Shown here one piece after another: positions 18,690 to 27,888 of a stretch of DNA of 36,576 nt (its first letter is position 1; every line of letters begins with the position of its first letter). Origin of the DNA: Spirochaetales bacterium (lineage in GTDB: Bacteria > Spirochaetota > Spirochaetia > DSM-27196 > SLAA01); assembly GCA_007127105.1 (NCBI GenBank), contig SLAA01000242.1, forward strand, positions 1 through 36,576. The letters run 5' to 3'. The notes beneath the pieces were generated by a model. The model was not told the origin of the DNA, made no database searches, and saw only the letters and a program-made list of their open reading frames with translations. The translations under genes were made by a program, and so were the position numbers.

Positions 18690-18983
18690 TCAGCTGCCCT
18701 GGCACCAGCTCTCAACAACGCGCAGGACAGCCGAGTCTGGCTTTTTGAGCTCCCGCGAACCGCGGGTGATCTTGCACAGACTCATTCCAAGCGACTCTGC
18801 AATAGAGCGTTGTGTTTGGCCAGCATGCAAACGCTTGAGAAGCTCCCAACGGCCCGCAAGCTCGCTCCTCTCCCGTTCCGTGAGAAGATCATTGAGAAAG
18901 GCTTGCATGAGTTCGGCGTCCGTTATGAGCGTGAACACCTCGGATAGTTCCCGCAAACCTCGTGATATTTCCTGTTGGTGCAT
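18690..18983 (-). CDS. trpR: Trp operon repressor family protein (TrpR)
   Basis: 97 aa; [58 protein letters not shown] resembles the TrpR helix-turn-helix and ITRGS(N/R)xLK motif; adjacent to trpB2. Confidence 0.85.
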   Translation of the reverse strand: MHQQEISRGLRELSEVFTLITDAELMQAFLNDLLTERERSELAGRWELLKRLHAGQTQRSIAESLGMSLCKITRGSRELKKPDSAVLRVVESWCQGS

Positions 18984-19005
18984 GTGTGGACTCCAGACAC
19001 AAAAG

Positions 19006-19031
19006 GAATGTTTCTACATGTAGAAACATTC
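19006..19031. promoter_or_regulatory. 26-bp perfect palindrome, candidate TrpR operator
   Basis: GAATGTTTCTACATGTAGAAACATTC is self-complementary over all 26 bp; lies between a promoter-like sequence and the trpR start. Confidence 0.85.
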
Positions 19032-19038
19032 AAGCTCG

Positions 19039-19067
19039 ACTATAGCCCCGGTTCACACCACCGTCAA
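19039..19067 (-). promoter_or_regulatory. Sigma70-like promoter of trpR-trpB2
   Basis: Minus strand: TTGACG-N17-TATAGT. Confidence 0.8.
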
Positions 19068-19091
19068 GCAATTATTGAGAATAACGTCTGC

Positions 19092-19121
19092 GTGTGGGTG
19101 TGTGGGTGTGTGGGTGTGTGG
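19092..19121. repeat. Short tandem repeat, 8-bp unit GTGTGTGG, about 4 copies
   Basis: GTGTGGGTGTGTGGGTGTGTGGGTGTGTGG read directly; lies between the marC stop and the trpR promoter. Confidence 0.9.
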
Positions 19122-19123
19122 CC

Positions 19124-19744
19124 TTAGAGAACCTCGAGCAGGTGAAGCCCGTCGTACACAAACTGCACGCTCATTCCGGCCAGGAGTATGCCCATAATTC
19201 GCTCAATGACACTCACGCCGGTACGGCGCAGCACACGGCGAATGAACTCGCTTCCCAGCATGGCAAACACCGCCAAGGCCAGGATAATGGCTACCATGAC
19301 TGTCAGAGATAGCGAGAAGGCGAGGTCTCCGGCTCGCTCGGATGTAAAGATCAGAATGGCGGTAATTGCTCCCGGCCCGGAAAGGAGTGGCAGGGCCAGA
19401 GGGAATACCGCAATGTCGGTGCCGTAACCCCCGTTATTTCCCTCACCCTGCATTCGTTTCGGTTTGCCTAACAGGAGGTCCATGGAAACCGAGAACAGAA
19501 GGATGCCGCCAGCGACGTACAGGCTCCCCGGGAGTATACCCAGGGAGTTGATCAGGCCACGGCCCAAGAAAATGAACAATGCAAGCACCCCAAAGGCCAC
19601 GACTGGCGCCTTCATAGCAACAAAACGACGTTCACTGCGCTCGAGTCCCGCACCGGCAACCAAGCTCAGGTAGACCATTGAAACTCCCAGGGGATCAATG
19701 AGAATAAAGAGCGTCAAGAAAACTGGAAATGCGTCCTGCACCAT
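19124..19744 (-). CDS. MarC family integral membrane protein
   Basis: FLTLFILIDPLGVSMVYLSL, FPLALPLLSGPGAITAILIF, LGSEFIRRVLRRTGVSVIERIMGILLAGMSVQFVYDGL. Confidence 0.92.
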   Translation of the reverse strand: MVQDAFPVFLTLFILIDPLGVSMVYLSLVAGAGLERSERRFVAMKAPVVAFGVLALFIFLGRGLINSLGILPGSLYVAGGILLFSVSMDLLLGKPKRMQGEGNNGGYGTDIAVFPLALPLLSGPGAITAILIFTSERAGDLAFSLSLTVMVAIILALAVFAMLGSEFIRRVLRRTGVSVIERIMGILLAGMSVQFVYDGLHLLEVL

Positions 19745-19845
19745 GCCAGGAGCCTACCCGAGCTGCGCCCGCGACGCAAGCCTCCCCGTGTGTGGTGCGG
19801 ACGGTACTTGACAGCCGGGGCCTCAGATTCTACTCTCAAGTATCT

Positions 19846-20403
19846 ATGAGGATTAGCTATAACGCGCCGGTAACTTTGAGCTTTGCTGTTCTCTCCACCG
19901 CGGTTCTTGTCATAGACATGCTCACCGGCAGAGGGCTTACTGCCGCGTTCTTCTCGGTCGGGCCAAGTATGAATTTTGCGGCGCCGGTTGACTATGCGCG
20001 GCTGGTAGCGCATATCGCAGGGCATGCTGACTGGAATCACCTCATGGGAAATTTCGCCTTCATTCTGCTCCTGGGCCCCATTCTTGAGGAAAAATACGGA
20101 ACTCCCAACATTATGGTGATGATCCTCATCACCGCACTCGTGACCGGTTTGCTTAATGTACTTTTTCTCTCAACCGGACTTATGGGCGCGAGTGGAATTG
20201 TGTTTATGATGATCCTGTTGGTGTCCTTTACCAACTTCCGCAGAGGTGAAATACCCCTTACCTTTATACTCATTGTCCTGCTTTTTCTAACACGAGAAAT
20301 AATCACAGCGGTTAATACCGACGGCATATCGCAGTTTGCCCATATCCTGGGAGGAGTCTGCGGCAGCTTGTTTGGATTTCTCCGGCCCGCTCGATCCAGT
20401 TAG
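19846..20403 (+). CDS. Rhomboid family intramembrane serine protease
   Basis: HADWNHLMGNFAFILLLGPILEEKYG, catalytic GASG (LMGASGIVFMM), FAHILGGVCGSLFG. Start at MRISYNAP. Confidence 0.9.
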   Translation: MRISYNAPVTLSFAVLSTAVLVIDMLTGRGLTAAFFSVGPSMNFAAPVDYARLVAHIAGHADWNHLMGNFAFILLLGPILEEKYGTPNIMVMILITALVTGLLNVLFLSTGLMGASGIVFMMILLVSFTNFRRGEIPLTFILIVLLFLTREIITAVNTDGISQFAHILGGVCGSLFGFLRPARSS

Positions 20404-20472
20404 CGGCTTCTGGAACCACCCAACAAGAGAGCCAATACCCGCATGAGGGAACATGACAAGAAGTGAGGACAC

Positions 20473-21546
20473 ATGTCACTACATACCAAGCTTGATGCCT
20501 ACGTCGAGCGTCACGCAGAAGTAGAGCGCCTGATCTCAGACCCGGATGTACACCGTGACCCGGCACGTTACCGTGACCTCATGCGCGAACACTCACAGCT
20601 CTCCGAGATTGTGGAGGCCCACAACGAGTACAGCAGACTGCAACAAGAACTCGCCGATGCGGAAGAGCTCATTGAGGCTGAGTCCGACACCGAGCTCAAG
20701 GACATGGCCAAGGCCGAGCTTGAGGAGTTAACCGGCCTCCGTGATAAGCTTGAGCAGGAAATAAAGCTCTTGCTCATTCCCAAGGACCCCCTCGACCAGA
20801 AGAACATAATCATGGAGATCCGTGCCGGAACCGGGGGAGACGAGGCCTCGCTCTTTGCGGCCGATCTGTATCGGATGTATACGCGGTACGCCGAAACGAA
20901 GAGCTGGAAAGTCGAGGTTATGAGCAGCACCCCAACCGAGGTTGGTGGCTTTAAGGAGATTGTGTTCTCCATAGCCGGTGCAGCGATCTTTGGTTCACTC
21001 AAGTATGAGAGCGGGGTTCACCGTGTACAGCGCGTCCCCACCACCGAAAGCGGTGGCCGCATTCATACCTCGGCCGTAACGGTAGCAGTTCTACCGGAGG
21101 CCGAGGAGGCCGACATTCACATTGGTCAGGAAGACCTTAGGGTTGATGTTTTCCGGTCATCGGGGCCAGGTGGACAGAGTGTCAACACCACCGACTCTGC
21201 GGTACGCATAACTCACATTCCAACGGGGCTGGTGGTAATCTGCCAGGATGAGAAATCGCAACTCAAGAACCGAGCCAAGGCACTCCGAATTCTCACTGCA
21301 CGCCTCTACGAGCAGGAAGAACAGAAGTTGCACGCTGAGCGTGCCCAGGCTCGCAAAACACAGATAGGAAGTGGAGATAGGTCGGAGCGTATACGCACCT
21401 ACAATTTTCCCCAGAACAGGATCACCGATCACCGCATTAATCTCACGCTCTATAAGCTTGACCAGATCATGGAGGGTGAAATTGAGGAAGTAATCGAGAG
21501 CCTGAAGCTGTCGGAGCGTGAGGCATTGCTCCACGCTCACCAGTAA
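20473..21546 (+). CDS. prfA: Peptide chain release factor 1
   Basis: GGQ motif in [58 protein letters not shown]. Confidence 0.97.
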   Translation: MSLHTKLDAYVERHAEVERLISDPDVHRDPARYRDLMREHSQLSEIVEAHNEYSRLQQELADAEELIEAESDTELKDMAKAELEELTGLRDKLEQEIKLLLIPKDPLDQKNIIMEIRAGTGGDEASLFAADLYRMYTRYAETKSWKVEVMSSTPTEVGGFKEIVFSIAGAAIFGSLKYESGVHRVQRVPTTESGGRIHTSAVTVAVLPEAEEADIHIGQEDLRVDVFRSSGPGGQSVNTTDSAVRITHIPTGLVVICQDEKSQLKNRAKALRILTARLYEQEEQKLHAERAQARKTQIGSGDRSERIRTYNFPQNRITDHRINLTLYKLDQIMEGEIEEVIESLKLSEREALLHAHQ

Positions 21547-21552
21547 GACCCC

Positions 21553-22410
21553 ATGAAAGATACGGATATCCGCATGGCACTGCAGAACGGCAGCGCTTAC
21601 CTAGGCCAGTCTGGTGCAGACACCCCCTATTTGGATGCCTGCCTTCTCCTTTCCGAAACCCTCGGCATAGAGAAGGAGCAGCTATTTGCACGACTGAGCG
21701 ATCCGCTTGCCGCAAACTCGCACGATCAGTATCAAGCCCTACTCACCCAACGCGCGGCCGGAGTTCCGGTCTCCTATCTGCGTAAGCGCAAGGAGTTTTA
21801 CGGTCTTGAGTTCTACGTAGACCAACGGGTCTTGGTTCCCAGGCCGGATACCGAGTTAATTGTGGAGGCAGTACTTGAGCTAACCGATAAGCTACCGCAC
21901 TTTGAACGAGTTCACGACTGTTGCACCGGAAGCGGCTGCATTGCTCTCACCCTCGCAAAACTCCATCCAGGAATCGAAGTCTCCGCCTCGGATATATCGG
22001 AGCAGGCCTTGGAGGTCTTTGAACTCAATAGCGTGCGCCTCTTGTCTCGTCGGCCCAGAACCTATGTATCTGACCTGCTTGAGAAGGTTCCAGGAACCTA
22101 TCACATTATTGTCTCCAACCCACCATACCTCCAGTCCTCGGAAGTAGACGCAATGCAGGCTGCTGGCTGGCCCGAACCACGGTTGGCGCTTGACGGTGGC
22201 GATGATGGACTCGATCTTGTACGTAGACTTGCCGCGCAGTCAAAGTCAAGACTGCACCAGCGAGGGTATCTTATGCTTGAGGTTGCCGATCCTCAAATGG
22301 AAGCTACCATGGCAATTCTTGATGCTTGTGGATATGGCGACATTGAGGTGCGTCACGATCTCGCAGGGCGACGGCGTGTGTGTATAGGCAGAAACGGGGT
22401 CCGCTCATGA
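21553..22410 (+). CDS. prmC: Peptide chain release factor N(5)-glutamine methyltransferase
   Basis: VLVPRPDTELIVE, DCCTGSGCIALTLA, IVSNPPYLQ motif; directly downstream of prfA. Confidence 0.95.
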   Translation: MKDTDIRMALQNGSAYLGQSGADTPYLDACLLLSETLGIEKEQLFARLSDPLAANSHDQYQALLTQRAAGVPVSYLRKRKEFYGLEFYVDQRVLVPRPDTELIVEAVLELTDKLPHFERVHDCCTGSGCIALTLAKLHPGIEVSASDISEQALEVFELNSVRLLSRRPRTYVSDLLEKVPGTYHIIVSNPPYLQSSEVDAMQAAGWPEPRLALDGGDDGLDLVRRLAAQSKSRLHQRGYLMLEVADPQMEATMAILDACGYGDIEVRHDLAGRRRVCIGRNGVRS

Positions 22411-24404
22411 TTACGAGCATTGAACAGCTTGCGGAAACAATTGAGTTCTACTCAGAGGAAGAGCAGAGTCTTATACTCAAGGCGGCCGAAAAATCACGTG
22501 ACCTTCATGAGGGTCAGTTCCGAGACAGCGGCGAACCCTACTTCGTACATCCGCTCCAGGTAGCGGAAATTCTCATTGATATCCGCCTTGATGCTTCCAC
22601 AATTATTGCCGCGCTGCTCCATGATGTGCTTGAAGACACCGACATGACGCGAGTGGAACTACGAGATGAGTTCGGCAAAGAGGTAGAGCAACTTGTTAAC
22701 GGCGTCACGAAGATCGCAAGTGTAAAGGCCAAGAACAGAAGCACCCAGCAGTCCGAAACAATTCGCAAAATGCTCCTTGCCATGGTGAAGGACCTGCGCG
22801 TAATCCTCATTAAACTGGCAGATAAGCTCCACAACATGCGAACACTGGAGTACAAAACCGCAGAACGCCGCAAGGCCATTGCCCAGGAATGTCTTGACCT
22901 GTACGCACCGCTCGCTGGCCGACTCGGTATCGCCTGGCTTAAGAGTGAGTTTGAAGATCTCTCGTTAAAGAACCTCAACCGTGATGAATACAATCAAATT
23001 AAGGCGGCTGTTGCACAGAAACGTGGAGAACGCTCTGACTACTTGGATCGCGTAACAAAGACTATTGAGGAAGCCGCCAGCCAGGATGGTCTCAAGGTTG
23101 AGGTCGATGCTCGAGCGAAGCACTTCTACTCGATTTACGAGAAGATGAAAAAGCGCAACAAGACCATTGAGGAAGTATACGATCTGCTGGGCATTCGCAT
23201 TCTTTGTGAGTCCAGCAATGAGTGTTATACGGTACTTGGCTTGGTACATCGCCTTTGGCCTCCTATAGAGGGGCGCTTCAAAGACTACATAGCTATGCCA
23301 AAGAGTAATCGCTATCAGAGTCTGCACACGACTGTGCTGGCTTTTGGCGGCAGAATGCTTGAGATTCAAATTCGGACGCACGATATGCACCGCACCGCCG
23401 AGTACGGCATTGCGGCCCACTGGCTCTACAAAAGCGGGATGGCCCCCGAAACGACCCGACGTGAAGAACTGGTAATTATCAATCGACTGAAGAGCATGAA
23501 CGCTCTGCACATCACCTCGAACGAGTTTCTTGAAGAGATTAAAGGAGAAATCCTAAAGGACTACATCTACGTATTCACACCGCAGGGTGATGCAATTCAA
23601 CTTCCACGCGGATCCACCGCAATAGACTTTGCATACCATATTCATACCGAGATCGGTGACCATATATCGGGTGCCAAGGCCGACGGTCAAATCATACCGC
23701 TTAAGAATGAGCTCAAGAACACCCAAGTAATTGAGATCTTGACCTCGCCAAACGCTCACCCCCATCTCAACTGGCTGCGTTATGTCCGTACGAGTCGCGC
23801 CCGTAGCAAGGTTCGCCATTGGTTGAATAAACACGAAGACAACCTCTTCATTGACAAGAGCGTTGTGGCGCGCAAACGCCCATCAACTATCGAACCTCCT
23901 CCCGCGAAAAAGGGTCAAGGGGACGCTGTTGAGGGCGCTACTCAGCAGACACTCCAGCCACCAGACAAAGTGGGTGTCAAAATTGGAGATGAGCGGAACA
24001 TGATGATCCGCTTTGCCCAGTGCTGCACACCACGTACCGGGGACGACATTGTCGGGTATATTTCGCGCGGGCGCGGCATTATTGTCCATAAACGCGGCTG
24101 CCGGAACCTCGAGTTCATTGACGACTTCAACGAGCGAGCTGTCGAGGTTGAGTGGGAGACCGTCTCGCCCAAAGCGACACGTCGTTTCCGCGTTATTGCA
24201 CGCAAGACCTCGGATCTCTTCAGCGAGATTGAAGGTGCCGTTCGTAAGCATCACGGGCACCTCATTGAGGGCCGGGTCGACGAAAATGAGCGAGGACAGC
24301 TTGAGGCCTACTTCACTATGGAACTCGAGAGCAAGGACGACTTCCGCAAGGTAATGAAAAACATCCGCACTGTGCCGTCTGTGGTTTCACTCACCGAAAG
24401 CTAG
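22407..24404 (+). CDS. relA: RelA/SpoT family (p)ppGpp synthetase/hydrolase
   Basis: HD domain (GEPYFVHPLQVAEIL, ALLHDVLEDT), synthetase domain (YDLLGIRILCES, DYIAMPKSNRYQSLHTTV), TGS (YVFTPQGDAIQLPRGSTAIDFAYHIH), ACT-like C-terminus. ATGA overlap with prmC. Confidence 0.96.
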   Translation: MITSIEQLAETIEFYSEEEQSLILKAAEKSRDLHEGQFRDSGEPYFVHPLQVAEILIDIRLDASTIIAALLHDVLEDTDMTRVELRDEFGKEVEQLVNGVTKIASVKAKNRSTQQSETIRKMLLAMVKDLRVILIKLADKLHNMRTLEYKTAERRKAIAQECLDLYAPLAGRLGIAWLKSEFEDLSLKNLNRDEYNQIKAAVAQKRGERSDYLDRVTKTIEEAASQDGLKVEVDARAKHFYSIYEKMKKRNKTIEEVYDLLGIRILCESSNECYTVLGLVHRLWPPIEGRFKDYIAMPKSNRYQSLHTTVLAFGGRMLEIQIRTHDMHRTAEYGIAAHWLYKSGMAPETTRREELVIINRLKSMNALHITSNEFLEEIKGEILKDYIYVFTPQGDAIQLPRGSTAIDFAYHIHTEIGDHISGAKADGQIIPLKNELKNTQVIEILTSPNAHPHLNWLRYVRTSRARSKVRHWLNKHEDNLFIDKSVVARKRPSTIEPPPAKKGQGDAVEGATQQTLQPPDKVGVKIGDERNMMIRFAQCCTPRTGDDIVGYISRGRGIIVHKRGCRNLEFIDDFNERAVEVEWETVSPKATRRFRVIARKTSDLFSEIEGAVRKHHGHLIEGRVDENERGQLEAYFTMELESKDDFRKVMKNIRTVPSVVSLTES

Positions 24405-24469
24405 ATAGCCTGCTCGGCCGCTTGCCCTACTCACGCCAAGAGAGTATTTTCCATGCAAAGGAGAATCCT

Positions 24470-24970
24470 ATGGCTCAGATCACCCTTGCGGGAAATATCA
24501 TTCACACCATCGGCGAGTTGCCGGCAACCGGTTCAACCGCGCCTGACTTTGTCCTCACTCAAGCAGATCTTCAGGATGTTCAGCTTAAGAACTTCAGCGG
24601 AAAGCGCAAGATTCTCAATATCGTACCGAGCCTCGACACAGGAGTATGTGCGGCATCAGCCAAGCGCTTTGATCAAGAGGTGGAGAAAATTGCGGATACC
24701 GTGGTGCTCACCGTGAGTAACGACCTTCCTTTTGCGCAAGACCGTTTCTGTAAGGCCGAAGGAGTCAAGTCGGTAGTTACGCTGAGTCAACTGCGCGACC
24801 GCGAGTTTGGGCGCGCTTATGGCGTTGAAATTACGGACGGTCCGCTCGCCGGTCTTACGGCGCGCGCCATTGTAGTTCTAGACAAAGACAACACCGTGCT
24901 GCACACCGAGCTGGTGCCCGAGATCAAGCAGGAGCCGGACTATGAAGCAGCGCTCGCAGGGCTGACATAG
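24470..24970 (+). CDS. tpx: Thiol peroxidase
   Basis: IHTIGELPATGSTAPDFVLTQADL, IVPSLDTGVCAASAKRFDQEV, DLPFAQDRFCKAEGV. Confidence 0.96.
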   Translation: MAQITLAGNIIHTIGELPATGSTAPDFVLTQADLQDVQLKNFSGKRKILNIVPSLDTGVCAASAKRFDQEVEKIADTVVLTVSNDLPFAQDRFCKAEGVKSVVTLSQLRDREFGRAYGVEITDGPLAGLTARAIVVLDKDNTVLHTELVPEIKQEPDYEAALAGLT

Positions 24971-24991
24971 AAATATCGAACCGTGGCGCAT

Positions 24992-25037
24992 GAGTCCAGC
25001 CAGGCTATGCCTCAAGGCTCTCCTGGCCGGACTCTTT
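24992..25037 (+). terminator. Possible intrinsic terminator after tpx
   Basis: GAGTCCaGCCAGG ... CCTGGCcGGACTC inverted repeat (12 paired bases, one A-C mismatch, 17-nt loop) followed by a weak TTT tract, starting 22 nt after the tpx stop. Confidence 0.5.
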
Positions 25038-25062
25038 CGCGAAAGGAATGAAGACCCCTGTC

Positions 25063-25599
25063 ATGAAAGCACGCATTGTTCTCTTTGAGCCGGAAATTCC
25101 GCAGAACACCGGAAACATTGCACGTACCTGCGCCGCGACCGGACTGGAGCTGGTCCTCATTGAACCGCTCGGATTCCGGCTTGAAGATAGATACCTCAAG
25201 CGGGCTGGGCTTGACTACTGGGACAAACTGCAGTACCGCACCGCTGCGGATATGGCGGGCTTCCTGGAACTACAAGGCGGTGCTCCACTCTACTATGCCA
25301 GCACCAAAGGCGGCCGTCTTTACACCGATGTCCAGTATGAAGACGACTGTACCATAATGTTTGGACCGGAGTCCCGCGGACTCCCGGTTGAGTTCTTAGA
25401 AGCAAGTCCAAACTCGGTGCTTCGCATACCCACTCGGGCCGACTGCCGCAGCTTGAATCTATCCAATGCGGTCGCTATCGTGATATATGAACTACTTCGA
25501 CAGCACGGTTTTCCCGGACTGAGCATTCAACCGCCAGCGCTTGGGAATGCCGGGCCGCTTGGTAGTGCTGAGCCGTCGGCAGCTCCGGCGAGAGAATAA
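25063..25599 (+). CDS. trmL: tRNA (cytidine(34)-2'-O)-methyltransferase (SPOUT family)
   Basis: IVLFEPEIPQNTGNIARTCAATGLELVLIEPLGF, DRYLKRAGLDYWDKL, MFGPESRGLP, RIPTRADCRSLNLSNAVAIVIYELLRQ. Start could also be 25048. Confidence 0.94.
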   Translation: MKARIVLFEPEIPQNTGNIARTCAATGLELVLIEPLGFRLEDRYLKRAGLDYWDKLQYRTAADMAGFLELQGGAPLYYASTKGGRLYTDVQYEDDCTIMFGPESRGLPVEFLEASPNSVLRIPTRADCRSLNLSNAVAIVIYELLRQHGFPGLSIQPPALGNAGPLGSAEPSAAPARE

Positions 25600-25609
25600 G
25601 GAAGCGCAT

Positions 25610-26401
25610 ATGAAGATTGGCGTCATTGGCTGTGGAAATATGGGCACAGCCCTTATTGCAGGCCTGGTTTTGCAAGATCCAAGAATTGAGATAGCGATCT
25701 TTGAAAGCTCTTCGGAACGTCGCGCAGATATTGCGGCGCGCTTTGGTGCCATAGACTGTGGCACCGACCCGGCGCTGCTCTGCATGAACTCTGAAGTAGT
25801 CGTGCTGGCAGTCAAACCTGCAGACATAGCGGCGGTGGCAACGGTGTTGCAGCCCCATCTTGGCTCGCAGCTGGTCATTTCTCTTCTTGCGGGCGTCACC
25901 CAGGGGCGCCTCATGCAGCTGCTTGGCACCAAGCAGGTAGTTCGATACATGCCGAGCCTCGCTGCGGCGGTGGGTAAGGCCTTAGTTGGGGTTAGTCTGC
26001 CGGACGACGCGAACGAGGGCATGCGCCACACTGCGGAGCTTATTGCGAACGCGCTCGGCACCCCCCTGTTTGTGCCCGAGAAGCTCATGCCAGCCGTGAC
26101 CGGGTTGTCGGGATCCGGCATTGCCTTTGTCTTTGAGTTTGTGCATGCAATGTGTCTGGGAGCTGTGCAGTCAGGAATGTCGTATGAGGCTGCGTTGACC
26201 GGAGCACTGACCGTCCTTGAAGGCGCCGCCGCGGCTCTCCGCGAAAACGGGGAACACCCGGTTGCACTCCTGTCCAAGGTCATTTCCCCAGCAGGCACCA
26301 CTATTGCCGGGGTTGAGCAGCTGCATAAACACGGCTTTGATGCCGCGGTGGCGGCCGCTGTAACTGCAGCGGCCGACCGCGCCCGTGAACTTGAGAGTTA
26401 G
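25610..26401 (+). CDS. proC: Pyrroline-5-carboxylate reductase
   Basis: MKIGVIGCGNMGTALIAGL, VVLAVKPADIAAV, VVRYMPSLAAAVGKALVGV, AVTGLSGSGIAFVFEFVHAM, KVISPAGTTIAGVEQL. Confidence 0.96.
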   Translation: MKIGVIGCGNMGTALIAGLVLQDPRIEIAIFESSSERRADIAARFGAIDCGTDPALLCMNSEVVVLAVKPADIAAVATVLQPHLGSQLVISLLAGVTQGRLMQLLGTKQVVRYMPSLAAAVGKALVGVSLPDDANEGMRHTAELIANALGTPLFVPEKLMPAVTGLSGSGIAFVFEFVHAMCLGAVQSGMSYEAALTGALTVLEGAAAALRENGEHPVALLSKVISPAGTTIAGVEQLHKHGFDAAVAAAVTAAADRARELES

Positions 26402-26976
26402 TTGAAGTTCACTTCCGGCACCGCACGGGCGCCTTCATCGACCTCAAAGTACTCGCGAGCATTCATGCCTAAGCTCCCGGCAAACATTGAGGCCGGGAAC
26501 ATCCGTATACGCGAGTTGTAGGTCTGGACGGCATTATTGTAGCGTTGCCGGGCAACCGCGACACGGTTCTCTGTTCCTGCAAGTTCGTCCTGCAGCCGAA
26601 GAAAGTTCTGGTTGGATCTCAGTTCGGGATAGGCTTCCACCACCACCAACAGGCGACTCAGCGCCGACTCCATTTGTTGGTAGCTTTCGGCCGTCTCGGA
26701 AACCGTTTGCGCACCCGCTAACCGGGCACGAGCATTGGCAATATCTGAGAACACCTGCTGCTCCTGAGATGCAAAACCTCTCACTGTGGAAACGAGGTTG
26801 GGAATAAGGTCGCTGCGTCGCTGCAGCTGGTTGTCCACCTCCGACCACGCACCATTCACCGACTCATCAAGTGCGATCAGTGAGTTGCGCTGTCCGATGT
26901 ACCACCCGATACCGCCTATTACCAGCAGTACGATCACCCCAAGAGCAATCAATACCGTTGTTGTTTTACTCGCCAT
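26398..26976 (-). CDS. LemA family protein
   Basis: N-terminal TM helix, YIGQRNSLIALDESVNGAWSEVDNQLQRRSDLIPNLVSTVRGFASQEQQVFSDIANARARL, ELRSNQNFLRLQDELAGTENRVAVARQRYNNAVQTYNSRIR. Confidence 0.95.
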   Translation of the reverse strand: MASKTTTVLIALGVIVLLVIGGIGWYIGQRNSLIALDESVNGAWSEVDNQLQRRSDLIPNLVSTVRGFASQEQQVFSDIANARARLAGAQTVSETAESYQQMESALSRLLVVVEAYPELRSNQNFLRLQDELAGTENRVAVARQRYNNAVQTYNSRIRMFPASMFAGSLGMNAREYFEVDEGARAVPEVNFN

Positions 26977-27069
26977 CTTCTGTGTACCTCTTCAATCACG
27001 TGTATACGCGGCCACTATGCAGCCGCCGTTGTTGAGCACCGTCCGCGTCCCGGCAGGATGGGTGTACCG

Positions 27070-27888
27070 CTAAAAACCGCGGCTTGCGCCACCGCCGCCG
27101 AAGCCACCTCCACTGAAGCCACCGAAACTACGCCCGCTCGATCCACCCCCGAAACCGGTCGAGCTTCTGCCGCGGGTTGCTGTGCCAAAACCGCCACCAT
27201 AATAGCCGCGGCGGCCAGCCCCAATGAACAGAAGTGGCCAGAGGAAACGACCGCCGACCACCGAAATCACCATGAGTACCCAGAGCAACTCGGCAATAGA
27301 GTCTAGAGGTGTAGCTGCCGAGGCTGCGGGACCACTCTGGGGTGTGCGGGCACCGTAGGCGGCAAGGTCTACCTCGTACTCCTCGGCAATGTACCCTGCC
27401 AAGCCTTGGACACCGCCCAGCATACCGGCTCCCCAATTTCCTTCGCGAAAACTGGGCAGCACCAGTTCATCAAGAATTGCACCCACCCTGCCGTCCGGGA
27501 GTACTCCTTCCAGGCCGTACCCCACCTCAATACGCACCTGCCGTTCCTGCATCGCCAGAATCAGAATGGCACCGGAGTCGTCGGCCGAAGAACCAACCCC
27601 CCAGCTCTCGGCAAGCGCTACGCCGAACTGCTCAATGGAGCCATAGGGCGCGTAGCTGGGCACCGTGAGCACCGCAATCTCGGCACCGGTCGCCGCTCGA
27701 ACCGCTTCAATGACCGCTTCTATCCGTGCACTGTCCTCGGCCGAGATCAGCCCCACAAGGTCGTTGACATACCCCGTCGGTCGCGGGAGTTGCTGCGCCG
27801 TTCCTGTTGGAACAACTGCCACCAAAAGAATAAACGTCATGAGGGCCGCGGAAGCCCAGGGTGAGGCTTTAGCGTTCCGCAGCATCAA
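27070..27888 (-). CDS. TPM-domain membrane protein (YgcG/TPM_phosphatase-like) with Gly-rich C-terminus
   Basis: PTGYVNDLVGLISAEDSARIEAVIEAVRAATGAEIAVLTV, RQVRIEVGYGLEGVLPDGRVGAILDELVLPSFREGNWGAGM; C-terminal GGGSSGRSFGGFSGGGFGGGGASRGF. Confidence 0.92.
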   Translation of the reverse strand: MMLRNAKASPWASAALMTFILLVAVVPTGTAQQLPRPTGYVNDLVGLISAEDSARIEAVIEAVRAATGAEIAVLTVPSYAPYGSIEQFGVALAESWGVGSSADDSGAILILAMQERQVRIEVGYGLEGVLPDGRVGAILDELVLPSFREGNWGAGMLGGVQGLAGYIAEEYEVDLAAYGARTPQSGPAASAATPLDSIAELLWVLMVISVVGGRFLWPLLFIGAGRRGYYGGGFGTATRGRSSTGFGGGSSGRSFGGFSGGGFGGGGASRGF

